Counted from the stretch's first letter, positions 46,501 to 58,925 are shown. The stretch: 64,000 bases of DNA from Cyrtodaria siliqua (GCA_037043455.1 JAWPHD010001331.1:1-64000); one strand, 5' to 3'. The notes: generated from the sequence alone by a model not told the origin. Numbers and translations: made by a program.

Positions 46501-49500
46501 ACGTAGCCACATGTTGAAATACTGTCAAATACATAAATGATATTTGTTGTTTTGAAGTGAATAATATACAATTATGGACTTTTCAGCTGTTATACATGAT
46601 GTGATATGCACCAAAAAAATCATTATTGACCGAGGCGATAGCCGAGGTCAATAATGATTTTTTGGTGCATATCAACATCATGTATAACAGCTGAAAAGTC
46701 CATAACTGTTTTATTATATAACCCTCAATTTACAATTATATAAAACAGGTCAATATCAAAAAAACAATTATATAAAACAGGTCAATATCCAAAAAACAGG
46801 TCAATATCAAAAAAACAGGTCAATATCGCTAGATATTTTTTCTAAAAAATTACTTTTTAGCCAATGAAAACGCGTCTATTTATAGGTTATATAATAACAT
46901 GTTTTATATCATTAAGAAGTGAGAAAACTTGATATTTTCATGAATGTGAAGCTATTTTTAACTCACCATAACTTCTAAAATACTTCACCGATTCCAATAA
47001 ACAAACTGAAACTAATGTTTTAGATTGAATCAAGCGCACTATGAATGATTAATAATATATTAATGTTTTTCAGCCTCCAGAAAGAATCCAGACCCCAACA
47101 ATTCATATTTGAAGGACTATATTCGCAAGAGAAATCTTCTACTGACCTTGATGGTGAGTAGTAATACAGCCAAACCTGTGTTTATGGTAACACCGAAGAG
47201 TAGGGCAATATTGTTACCTGTTAATCAGACCTTAGCCTCGCATGGGTTCGCTCCGTGGTGTAGACATGTCTGATAGGAAACTTCATCCTTCAGCCCATCT
47301 CCCTCTGAGGTTGCTGTCCCAATATATTGTTTGTTTACATTGTCTTTATCGTTATTTTATGACTGGACAACTTTGTAATGCGATGGCGGATGAGGAAGAG
47401 GAAGAGAAAGAGAATATCAGGACGGCAAAGTTAAGTTTTCCTGTCACACAAGGTATGGTATTTCACACAAGAATGGTATTTCACACAAGAATGGTATTTC
47501 ACACAAGGTATGCTTTTGATCAAGGGACAATGTCATGTTTTTTTGCCACTCAAGGTATCATACGGAAGAGGAAGAAGAAGAAGAAGAAGGAAGAAGTTTG
47601 ATGTGAGGGAACACATTCCGGAAAAATATAAGATGCAAGTGAATACAGCACACCCATATCAGGAAGTGACTTGATAACAATCACTTATTAGCAATTAGTC
47701 TCTGATTGGTCACCTCATATCAGGAAGTGACATGATAACAATCAACTTATTAGCAATTAGTTTCTGATTGGTCACCTCATAATTGAGACTCACTTGGGAG
47801 TATCCCCTAATTGTCAAGTGTAGTTTAACTGCCATCAACCCTTAAAGATGATCAAAGTGTCTTGCTGGATGATGTCAGAAGATAAACTCTCAAAAAACAT
47901 AAGTGTACTACTTATCTGACCTGAATTGTACATCTAAAAAATAATAGTGTATGTGTTTTTTAAAGGGCGAGAAGAGTGGTTGTTGTCAGTTCAAATACAA
48001 ACTAAAACCTTCATATTGTGCTCCAGTATTATATGAAATGTACATGTGCATTAAATTAAGCCGTAAGTTACCTTCGGTTTAATTATTGTTGATGAAAATA
48101 ATTGGTCCGGGAAGCTTGATCTCTCGTCTGTGTTTTGTTACTAAATCATACATATTAATTTAAATGGGAATTATATTACTAACAGTTGTACATATAATTC
48201 AAATAAAAGTATATTTCTATCACAAAACAAGAATTCATAAGAACCTTAAAGCATCATATGAATTACTGCTAATGATTTATACTACAAAACTAGCGGAGAC
48301 GTTTAGTTTTCTAGACCAAACTATTTCATTAACAATAATTGAACCGTACGGATAATGTGTCCCGGTTTAGTGCATATGCACGTTGAATATGCATCTGAAA
48401 CACGTTATGGTGATCGTATCCATATTTGGATTGACACCCATAATGCTTCCAGATCGCCTCCAGCCCCTTTTAAACTTAAAAAGTGGAAGCCATGTATTCT
48501 GCTCTAAAGGTTATTAACTGAGCCATTGTGTTTACATGATAACTTGAGTAACGCTTTACATTTTCACCGAAGTTGAAAGTTTGTTTCAATAAGACTTGAC
48601 ATGAAGTTGATTCATGTAATAGAGCTCTGTTGGCCTTGCTTATGGCATATTAAGGATATTTCAGTGTTTTTCTGCTTTATTTTGTTTAGTTAACCAGTTT
48701 TCACCAAATTTACTTTGGAGTTTTGCTTGAATAGGATTTTGGATAAGTTTGGCAGTGAGTAAATTGATGGAAGATGTGTTTCAGAGTTATGGCCCTTGAT
48801 AGTGTTTAGCAGTGAGAATATAGATGGTTGATGTGTTTCAGAGTTATGGCCCTTGATAGCATTTAGCAGTGAGAAATATTGATGGATGTGTTCAGAGTTA
48901 TGGCCCTTGATAGCGATAGCAGTGAGAAATATTGATAGATGATGTATTTCAGAGTTAGCCCTTGATAGCATTTAGCAGTGAGACATATTGATGGATATGT
49001 TCAGAGTATTGGCCCTTGATAGTGTTTAGGTGTGAGAATATATATGGTTGATGTGTTTCAGAGTTATGGCCCTTGATAGCATTTAGCAGTGAGAAATATT
49101 GATGGATGTGTTCAGAGTTATGGCCCTTGATAGTGTTTAGCAGTGAGAATATAGATGGTTGATGTGTTTCAGAGTTATGGCCCTTGATAGCATTTAGCAG
49201 TGAGAAATATTGATGGATGTGTTCAGAGTTATGGCCCTTGATAGTGTTTAGCAGTGAGAATATAGAGGTTGATGTGTTTCAGAGTTATGGCCCTTGATAG
49301 CGTTAGCAGTGAGAAATATTGATGGATGTGTTCAGAGTTATGGCCCTTGATAGTGTTTAGCAGTGAGAATATAGATGGTTGATGTGTTTCAGAGTTATGG
49401 CCCTTGATAGCATTTAGCAGTGAGAAATATTGATGGATGTGTTCAGAGTTATGGCCCTTGATAGTGTTTAGCAGTGAGAATATAGAGGTTGATGTGTTTC

Positions 49501-52500
49501 AGAGTTATGGCCCTTGATAGCATTTAGCAGTGAGAAATATTGATGGATGTGTTCAGAGTTATGGCCCTTGATAGTGTTTAGCAGTGAGAATATAGAGGTT
49601 GATGTGTTTCAGAGTTATGGCCCTTGATAGCATTTAGCAGTGAAAAATACTGATGGATGTGTTCAGAGTTATGGCCCTCGATAGCATTAGCAGTGAGAAA
49701 TATTGATGGATGTGTTCAGAGTTATGGCCCTTGATAGTGTTAGCAGTGAGAAATATCGATGGATGATGTATTTCGGAGTTATGGCCCTTGATAGCGTTAG
49801 CAGTGAGAAATATTGAGGGATGATGTATTTCAGAGTTATGACCCTTGATAGCGTTTGCAGTGAGAAATATTGATGGAGGATGTATTTCAGAGTTATGGCC
49901 CTTGATAGCGTTTGCAGTGAGAATTATTGATGGAGGATGTATTTCAGAGTTATGACCCTTGATAGCGTTTGCAGTGAGAAATATTGATGGAGGATGTATT
50001 CCAGAGTTATGGCCCTTGATAGCGTTAGCAGTGAGAAATATTGAGGGATGATGTATTTCAGAGTTATGACCCTTGATAGCTTTTGCAGTGAGAAATATTG
50101 ATGGAGGATGTATTTCAGAGTTATGGCCCTTGATAGCGTTAGCAGTGAGAAATATTGATGGATGATGTATTTCAGAGTTATGGCCCTTGATAGTGTTAGC
50201 AGTGAGAAGTATTGATGGATGATGTATTTTTCAGAGTTATGGCCCTTGATAGCATTTAGCTCGATTATTGTCACCACTTTATTGTCCTCGTCTGTTTTCT
50301 TGCCTGTGTCATCTGTGTCCCCTAGTAAAAACTTTGTATCTATCTCGGAAACAACTTCACATAGTGGATTGAAACTTCACATATGTCTTTGGCATCATTA
50401 TAAAACATCATAAAGCCAGGTTCTATAACTCATGCTTTTATTTTAACAAAATTATGACTCCTTTTATACTCAGAAAACTTTGTTTAAAGTTTTGTATTTA
50501 AGCTTATCAACTCGTCTTTTTTAAATTTTAAATTTTTAAGTTTTCATCATATCTCAGAATCCCCTTTAAAAAAATCATTAAACAGCATACCTGTATTCAC
50601 TGTCATGTGAAGAACTCATACAGACAAGTGCCATAATTTTATTATGTTTCCCAATTAATAGACAATTAATAGACAAGGCCACGAAAGTCTAGCATTCAGC
50701 GTGATGTCCTCCGACAGCTCTTGTTTTTTTATCCTGGTCCATAACTTGAAAACTGCTTCAGGGATTTGAGATGTGTTTATATCAATAGATGGTGTGTCCG
50801 CATGTAGATGGTGTGTCCGCATGCAATTTACTGTTGTATGTATAATCTCATTCAAACTGTTATACTTGTCAGACCAGCACTATTGAGCTATTCACCACCT
50901 GGCATAATCCTCTCGAGTTACCCGAGCTGCACGTGCCGGATGAAGAGAAGACGCTGGCGTGGAAGAATCAGAGTGTCTCTGAGAAACAATGGAGGGAACA
51001 TGCCAGGCTTGCCTGGGAGATCTCACCTACACTCGCTGCCTTTTTCCCTTCAAGGTATCATGTTCAATATGTATTTAGGTGTTAGTGAAGGGAGTCGATG
51101 GAAATAGTGAATGATGACATGTAGCAAAACTGGATTATATAGCGATTATTTAACAATAATGAAATTTAAAATTTTTAAAAAAAAAACCACTCCTACCATC
51201 GTATGAAGGATTTCCCTATAATCGATCCAAGCAGTTAAATAATCTATTTATTACATTTTAAATCAGTTTATAATGTATGGTTTTAACAGAAATGTTTCGC
51301 TTTTTTGAACGTTATCAGTGAATGACGTCGACGTCAGCAACACTTTATTGACATTATAACTCGAAGTCACAGTTAGTTATTTATGTGTTCGGAGTTTGTT
51401 ATTAATATTTAGCGATTATGAATATTCTGTCATTGAGAAACCCCAATCTTTCACTCAAAGGAATATAATAAATATAAATATCTATTGATCAACTATGACA
51501 AAAGAGCCAATATGTTACACCTGAAAGTCTGAAGGCTAAAGTATTGTTGGAGTATTGCAAACTAAAAAACAAATAATTCTAAAAAATATTTTCATGCAGT
51601 ACTGAACTCAGGGGTAAAAATCTTAACATGTGGGGTGATTTCAATGTCGTTTTATGATCAAGTCTTACCAACATTTACTAATTTTAAAATACTGTAGTTC
51701 ACCATGCATTGTTCACGTTACTGCTTAGATAATTAAGAATTATTTTATAAATGAATTACCCCCCTTGATCATTAGTAAAACTACCACTTTTAATAGTTAT
51801 ACGTTGATGCTATTCATTGTATGTATTAAACCACAAAACGAGTACTTCTCAAGGCCTTACAGCCCCCTATTAATTAATACTTAAAGGGACACATGACAAT
51901 CTTGAAGTATTTATCAAGCATTGAAATTAGCATATCGATGTATTAATTTAAATACAATTTTAAGTTTTCAACTTTTCTTCTTTATTTTACCATAGGTTTT
52001 AATACATTATTGGTGAAATGTAATCAACAGTTAGTAATATGCAAAAACAATTTGCTTTATACTGTTCTTTTAATTAATATTAGTGATTGAACAAATGCAA
52101 TTTATGTAGAAAAACTAATGGGATGCCACGAGTTTTTAAAAAATCAAGATTGCCATGTGTCCCTTTAAGATTTATAACCAAAAAAAAAACACTCACAGAT
52201 TTGTCAAGTAATCCAAATCAAACATATTCATAAACAGTTATTAGACCAGACAGCAAGTTTTTCAGATCACCTCTGTCCCTATTATTTAACTATTTTACTA
52301 TTTAACCATGCTTTAGTGTAGGTAGGAAAATTAATTTCCATCGTAAATAAAAAATGTTTTTTCGAAATTCAACAAATATATCCACACAATGAATAGTGAT
52401 TCCACATTGGAAGAATTAATTATAATTGTACTAAAATTACACTTCAGGTTCCGTAACTCTGATGCCCTCAACAGAGAGGTGACGCGACTTGTACGTAACA

Positions 52501-55500
52501 ATCCTATAGCAGTGAGTCACATCCCAGATGCTATACAGTTCCTGGTTACACCACACAGTGTAGAGGTTGATGCACCAGAGGTAATCACCAGTCTAGTCTG
52601 CCTCAAAATATCCTACCTCTTGGGTCTTCTCTGTATTCTTCTTTTACAAACATCACAGTGTAGACTGCTTTACAAAACATCCTACCTCTTGGGTCTTCTC
52701 TGTATTCTTCTTCTACAAACATCACAGTGTAGACTGCTTCACAAAATATACTACCTCTTGGATCTCTGGATTCTTCTTCTACAAACATCACAGTGTAGAC
52801 TGCTTCACAAAATATACTACCTCTTGGATCTCTGGATTCTTCTTCTACAAACATCACAGTGTAGACTGCTTCACAAAATATACTACCTCTTGGATCTCTA
52901 TTCTTCTTCTACAAACATCACAGTGTAGACAGCTTCACAAAATATACTACCTCTTGGATCTCTGGATTCTTCTTCTACAAACATCACAGTGTAGACTGCT
53001 TCACAAAATATCGTACCTCTTGGATCTCTGGATTCTTCTTCTACAAACATCACAGTGTAGACTGCTTCACAAAATATCCTACCTCTTGGATCTCTGTATT
53101 CTTCTTCTACAAACATCACAGTGTAGACTGCTTCACAAAATATCCTACCTCTTGGGTCTTCTCTGGATTCTTCTGCTACAAACATCACAGTCTAGACTGC
53201 TTCACAAAATATCCTACCTCTTGGATATCTGGATTTTTCTACAAACATCACAGTGTAGACCGCTTCACAAAATATCCTACCTCTTGGATCTCTGGATTCT
53301 TCTTCTACAAACATCACAGTGTAGACTGCTTCACAAAATATCCTACCTCTAGGATCTCTGGATTCTTCTTCTACAAATATCACAGTGTAGACTGCTTCAC
53401 AAAATATCGTACCTCATGGATCTTCTCTGGATTCTTCTTCCACAAACATCACAGTGTAGACTGCTTCACAAAATATCCTACCTCTTGGATCTTCTCTGGA
53501 TTCTTTTTCTACAAACATCACAGTGTAGACTGCTTCACAAAATATCCTACCTCATGGATCTTCTCTGGATTCTTCTTCCACAAACATCACAGTGTAGACT
53601 GCTTCACAAAATAGCCTACCTCTTGGATCTTCTCTGGATTCTTTTTCTACAAACATCACAGTGTAGACTGCTTCACAAAATATCCTACCTCATGGATCTT
53701 CTCTGGATTCTTCTTCCACAAACATCACAGTGTAGACTGCTTCACAAAATAGCCTACCTCTTGGATCTTCTCTGGATTCTTTTTCTACAAACATCACAGT
53801 GTAGACTGCTTCACAAAATATCCTACCTCATGGATCTTCTCTGGATTCTTCTTCTACAAACATCACAGTGTAGACTGCTTCACAAAATATCCTACCTCAT
53901 GGATCTTCTCTGGATTCTTCTTCTACAAACATCACAGTGTAGACTGCTTCACAAAACATCCTACCTCTTGGATCTTCTCTGAATTCTCCTTCTACAAATA
54001 TCACAGTGTAGACTGCTTCACAAAATATCCTACCTCTTGGATCTTCTCTGGATTCTTCTTCTACAAACATCTCAGTGTAGGCTGCTTTACAAAATATCGT
54101 ACCTCTTGGATCTCTGGATTCTTCTTCTACAAACATCACAGTGTAGACTGCTTCACAAAATATCCTACCTCTTGGATCTTCTCTGGATTCTTCTTCTACA
54201 AACATCACAGTGTAGACTGCTTCACAAAACATCCTACCTCTTGGATCTTCTCTGGATTCTCCTTCTACAAATATCACAGTGTAGACTGCTTCACAAAATA
54301 TCCTACCTCTTGGATCTTCTCTGGATTCTTCTTCTACAAACATCTCAGTGTAGGCTGCTTTACAAAATATCGTACCTCTTGGATCTCTGGATTCTTCTTC
54401 TACAAACATCACAGTGTAGACTGCTTCACAAAATATCCTACCTCTTGGATCTTCTCTGGATTCTTCTTCTACAAACATCACAAGTCTAGACTGCTTCACA
54501 AAATATCCTACCTCTTGGATCTTCTCTGGATTTCTACTTCCACAAACATCACAAGTCTAGACTGCTTCACAAAATATCCTACCTCTTGGATCTTCTCTGG
54601 ATTCTTCTTCTACAAACATCACAAGTCTAGACTGCTTCACAAAATATCCTACCTCTTGGATCTTCTCTGGATTCTTCTTCTACAAACATCACAGTGTAGA
54701 CTGCTTCACAAAATATCCTACCTCATTGATCTTCTCTGGATTCTTCTTCTACAAACATCACAGTCTAGACTGCTTCACAAAATATCCTACCTCTTGGATC
54801 TCTGGATTCTTCTTCTACAAACATCACAGTGTAGACTGCTTCACAAAATATACTACCTCATGTATCTTCTCTGGATTCTTCTTCTACAAATATCACAGTG
54901 TAGACTGCTTCACAAAATATCCTACCTCTTGGATCTCTGGATTCTTCTTCTACAAACATCACAGTGTAGACTGCTTCTCAAAATATCCTACCTCATGGAT
55001 CTTCTCTGGATTCTTCTTCCACAAACATCACAGTGTAGACTGCTTCACAAAATAGCCTACCTCTTGGATCTTCTCTGGATTCTTTTTCTACAAACATCAC
55101 AGTGTAGACTGCTTCACAAAATATCCTACCTCATGGATCTTCTCTGGATTCTTCTTCCACAAACATCACAGTGTAGACTGCTTCACAAAATAGCCTACCT
55201 CTTGGATCTTCTCTGGATTCTTTTTCTACAAACATCACAGTGTAGACTGCTTCACAAAATATCCTACCTCATGGATCTTCTCTGGATTCTTCTTCTACAA
55301 ACATCACAGTGTAGACTGCTTCACAAAATATCCTACCTCATGGATCTTCTCTGGATTCTTCTTCTACAAACATCACAGTGTAGACTGCTTCACAAAACAT
55401 CCTACCTCTTGGATCTTCTCTGAATTCTCCTTCTACAAATATCACAGTGTAGACTGCTTCACAAAATATCCTACCTCTTGGATCTTCTCTGGATTCTTCT

Positions 55501-58500
55501 TCTACAAACATCTCAGTGTAGGCTGCTTTACAAAATATCGTACCTCTTGGATCTCTGGATTCTTCTTCTACAAACATCACAGTGTAGACTGCTTCACAAA
55601 ATATCCTACCTCTTGGATCTTCTCTGGATTCTTCTTCTACAAACATCACAGTGTAGACTGCTTCACAAAACATCCTACCTCTTGGATCTTCTCTGGATTC
55701 TCCTTCTACAAATATCACAGTGTAGACTGCTTCACAAAATATCCTACCTCTTGGATCTTCTCTGGATTCTTCTTCTACAAACATCTCAGTGTAGGCTGCT
55801 TTACAAAATATCGTACCTCTTGGATCTCTGGATTCTTCTTCTACAAACATCACAGTGTAGACTGCTTCACAAAATATCCTACCTCTTGGATCTTCTCTGG
55901 ATTCTTCTTCTACAAACATCACAAGTCTAGACTGCTTCACAAAATATCCTACCTCTTGGATCTTCTCTGGATTTCTACTTCCACAAACATCACAAGTCTA
56001 GACTGCTTCACAAAATATCCTACCTCTTGGATCTTCTCTGGATTCTTCTTCTACAAACATCACAAGTCTAGACTGCTTCACAAAATATCCTACCTCTTGG
56101 ATCTTCTCTGGATTCTTCTTCTACAAACATCACAGTGTAGACTGCTTCACAAAATATCCTACCTCATGGATCTTCTCTGGATTCTTCTTCTACAAACATC
56201 ACAGTCTAGACTGCTTCACAAAATATCCTACCTCTTGGATCTCTGGATTCTTCTTCTACAAACATCACAGTGTAGACTGCTTCTCAAAATATACTACCTC
56301 ATGGATCTTCTCTGGATTCTTCTTCTACAGACATCACAAGTCTAGATTGCTTCACAAAATATCCTACCTCTTGGAACTTTGCTTGATTCTTTTTCTACAA
56401 ACATTACAGTGTAGACTGCTTCACAAAATATCCTACCTCTTGGATCTTCTCTGGATTCTTCTTCCACAAACATCACAGTGTAGACTGCTTCACAAAATAT
56501 CCTACCTCATGGATCTTCTCTGGATTCTTCTTCCACAAACATCACAGTGTAGACTGCTTCACAAAATATCCTACCTCATGGATATTCTCTGGATTCTTCT
56601 TCTACAAACATCACAATGTAGACTGCTTCACAAAATATCGTAACTCTTGGATCTTCTCTGGATTCTTCTTCCACAAACATCACAGTGTAGACTGCTTCAC
56701 AAAATATCCTACCTCTTGGATCTTCTCTGGATTCTTCTTCTACAAACATCACAGTGTAGACTGCTTCACAAAATATCCTACCTCTTGGATCCTTTCTTGA
56801 TTCTTCTTCTACTCCAAATTCTTCTTCTAATCCCAAACAAAATTATTGTGGAAACCACTGAGCCAGTTTTCATTAGTATGCATGCTCTGTTATAGTGGAA
56901 ATTGAGTTTGTAGATTGAATTGAATGGCATGGTGATTCTGAGTTTACATAGTGGTATAAAGGAAAATGTAAAAACAAATCTGCTTCCCTAAAATGGCCAA
57001 TTTGAGAAAAGTTTATTTAATGTTTGTTGATGCAGGTCATCCAATATGTCTGCGATTGTGAAAAATAGGCAAAATAAGGAATATTGAAAAAGACAATCTG
57101 AAGGAAAAATAACACTCACAAAACATATTTCTGTGTAAACTAAAACTGTTTCTATGTTTGTTTCAGCTGAGCAATGTACTGACATGGTGCCCTACATCTC
57201 CGCTGATGAGTTTGTCATATTTCTCACGATTATTCCCTCCCCACCCACTCACTGCACAATTTGCTGTCAAGTCACTGAGGACAAATCCTACTGTAAGTTA
57301 ATCTGTCCAGAAGCTCTTTAAATTAGTTTTTCTTCTAAGTCTAAAATCTTACCAAACACTTTTCTTTATGTAAAAGCATATATTTATATCTCTGCAAATT
57401 TTACTTTTTGACTAAATACATATATATGATTTTAAACTCAAGGTAATGCTGTCGAACTCTGTAATAATAAAGTTTCAGCCGAAGATTTTTCAGTATCATA
57501 AGAACAATTTTAACAAGATGTACATCTCACCTTTATCTGAAATAGGAAAAAAAGTATTATGATGCGCATTATACACAGAAACAACTTGTTTTACCCAGAT
57601 TTGACCTCTAAGAAGGGAGTGCGCACAAATCACGGGTGCGCACTACAGTTAGGAGTTCGGATGCATAGTAATTAAATCAAAAGTGCGTTACTCGCATCTG
57701 AACGACTGTAAAATACAGTATATCATTAGAACTTGAATAATAAATACGTACTTGTGCTTTATCAGTGAATAAAATACAGTTAGGAGTTTGGATGCGTAGT
57801 AATTTAATCACAAGTGCATTAGCATGACTGATTTAATTACTCGCATCTGAACGACTAACTGTATTTTATTGACCGCTACAACACAGGTACGTATTTATTA
57901 TTTCGATTCTAACACGACAATAACCCAATTAAAATTTTAAAAAAATACCTTAGTTTTAACATTTGACAACCAGTTGATAAACAGATATTACAGCCAAAAT
58001 GCTTTTTAATGGGGCTTTTCCCATGTCAACTTCTTGTTGCTGGGACAGCAGAAAATTAAGAAATCTCAAATAACTTCAGTTAGCCTTTAATAGTTTGCTT
58101 TCAGGGTGTCTCAATTTACAGGTGTCCAAAACATTAAAAACAGTTTTTGATACAAATTCTGGAAAATACGTATTTTTCTAATTTTTGATGAAGCAATATT
58201 TTGCATTGAAAATGCCCTATCTAAAACAACTTTTGCACATGTAAATTTTTATTTCTCAACTGTTTTTTAAAAGTAAAGTATCTGATGAGAAAATTGAAGC
58301 CAAATGCCGGAATGATAAAGTTATGAATTATACCTTGTATAGCATTTCAAGATACATTTGACCTCATTACTGACTTTTTGACTATAATTATGGTGTGCCG
58401 ATGTTTATTAACTCAAATGTCATCTTAATAACAGGTGCATGTATCATAGTAATTACGATGACCTTTGTTGCGTCTCTGTTCCAGGAAGCGTTGCTGTTTT

Positions 58501-58538
58501 ACATTCCACAGTTGGTGCAGGCTGTCAGATATGACACG
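43535..58538 (+). CDS. PI4KA: Phosphatidylinositol 4-kinase alpha, seven internal exons (partial)
   Basis: Exons: 43535-43662, 44629-44763, 47074-47153, 50873-51054, 52448-52580, 57167-57292, 58485-58538. All have AG/GT borders and compatible phases. The conceptual product (about 279 residues) follows the helical-solenoid part of PI4KA ahead of its accessory and kinase domains. Diagnostic strings are [86 protein letters not shown] and [15 protein letters not shown]. The enzyme phosphorylates phosphatidylinositol to PI4P at the plasma membrane with TTC7/FAM126-type partners (family knowledge). Upstream exons (about 1,500 residues in animals) are not seen in the 43 kb to the left. The kinase domain must lie beyond the right edge. 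Introns carry large minisatellites. Frame is intact, so likely functional if the rest exists. Confidence 0.92.
44225..44390. repeat. Short tandem duplication in PI4KA intron
   Basis: ACATAGCCCCTGG(T/G)TCAAAACTTG, ATAGAGATCTTCACCC and CATATATACAC occur twice about 90 bp apart. Confidence 0.6.
45560..46535. repeat. Minisatellite in PI4KA intron (two unit types)
   Basis: First part (45,560-45,770): about 17-bp units AATGACTGACAAAATGG. Second part: about 36-40-bp units with CCACACAATGAAATAACTGTC and AAATACCTTACTGTTA. No coding potential; a 106-codon minus frame is repeat-derived. Confidence 0.75.
46572..46705. repeat. Near-perfect fold-back repeat
   Basis: TTATGGACTTTTCAGCTG...GGTGCATATC-type arms of about 60 bp meet at a small loop (GACCGAGGCGATAGCCGAGGTC). 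Flanking copies of ATATAAAACAGGTCAATATC follow at 46,737-46,830. It would form a long stable hairpin in intronic RNA. Confidence 0.85.
47640..47790. repeat. About 74-bp tandem duplication in PI4KA intron
   Basis: CATATCAGGAAGTGAC, TTATTAGCAATTAGT and TCTGATTGGTCACCTCAT occur twice in tandem. Confidence 0.65.
48760..50262. repeat. 55-bp minisatellite with 110-bp dimer order in PI4KA intron
   Basis: Monomer core: CAGAGTTATGGCCCTTGATAG and TTTAGCAGTGAGAA. From about 48,827 to 49,650 two monomer types alternate, so GGTTGATGTGTTTCAG recurs every 110 bp (49,158; 49,268; 49,378; 49,488; 49,598). Later units are monomeric with a period of about 57 bp. Long minus frames are repeat-derived. Confidence 0.8.
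50262..50727 (+). mobile_element. TTTAGCTCGA...CAGCTCTTGT element abutting the minisatellite
   Basis: Begins TTTAGCTCGATTATTGTC and ends GTCCTCCGACAGCTCTTGTTT. Same ends as the 36,075-39,152 element but a different, short interior. It begins exactly where the minisatellite stops, so the array may have grown from its edge. Confidence 0.5.
51885..52164. mobile_element. TTAA-flanked MITE (AGGGACACATG ends) in PI4KA intron
   Basis: 280 bp between TTAA at 51,881-51,884 and 52,165-52,168. Ends AGGGACACATGACAATCTTG and CAAGATTGCCATGTGTCCCT are inverted repeats. No coding capacity. Related end fragments occur at 17.13/17.43 and 29.67/29.97 kb. Confidence 0.8.
52590..56800. repeat. 4.2-kb minisatellite of 66/69-bp units with 1,441-bp higher-order duplication
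   Basis: About 60 units of CTACAAACATCACAGTGTAG, ACTGCTTCACAAAATATCC and TACCTCTTGGATCTTCTCTGG. The two main unit lengths differ by 3 bp, so frames stay open on both strands. The array starts within 20 bp of the donor of PI4KA exon 5 and ends about 370 bp before exon 6. Blocks near 53,520-54,960 and 54,961-56,400 are almost identical at an offset of 1,441 bp. The plus-strand units each carry a pyrimidine tract followed by CACAG. Confidence 0.9.
57645..57870. repeat. Two adjacent inverted repeats in PI4KA intron
   Basis: ACAGTTAGGAGTTCGGATGC...GCATCTGAACGACTGT and ACAGTTAGGAGTTTGGATGC...CGCATCTGAACGACTAACTGT are two copies of one hairpin about 130 bp apart. Probably a duplicated fold-back MITE. 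Confidence 0.65.
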
Positions 58539-58748
58539 GTAAGTTGACTTTTTAAAAAAACACCATGTTTGGAACTTTTTCAGAGTTACATGATCCAGTT
58601 TTTAATCACCTAGATTTTGCTTTGCCTGCTGTTATGAATACAGTGGTTTGCTGAATTTACAAAATTTTATTTGTAGGTTTGTTAAGGGTTCAACAATGTG
58701 CAGTTATCGCTATTTCTCTTGATTATCGAAAAGTGATTTGTTTCAGTA

Positions 58749-58925
58749 GTGGGCATAGTCAATGCATATGTTATGGCGGGAGGTGTACAGTACTGGTTCT
58801 ACCCAGGAAAAGTGGGTGGTCTGCCTCCACCACAAAAAAAAACGACCATCATATATAACCTTACATGTGTTGAAAATGACGTAAAACACCATACAAACAA
58901 ACAAACAAACAATGCATATGTTGCA
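58749..58925 (+). mobile_element. SINE-like fragment
   Basis: GGGAGGTGTACAGTACTGG, GGTGGTCTGCCTCCACCAC and a CAAACAAACAAACAA tail match 8,480-8,815 and 59,540-59,690. No A or B box here, so 5'-truncated. Confidence 0.5.

Noticed and set aside
47242..47601. 119-codon frame with acidic and lysine-rich ends
   Set aside because: Built from GAGGAAGAGGAAGAG and a triplicated GGTATTTCACACAAGAAT repeat inside an intron; no domain.
48760..50262. CRISPR-like regular spacing of repeats
   Set aside because: The whole unit is repeated with no unique spacers, in an intron-bearing eukaryotic genome; it is a minisatellite.
54515..55423. 302-codon plus-strand frame and 200-codon minus-strand frames in the 52.6-56.8 kb array
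   Set aside because: They arise because the minisatellite units are 66 or 69 bp; both strands are open at once, and the array lies in a PI4KA intron.
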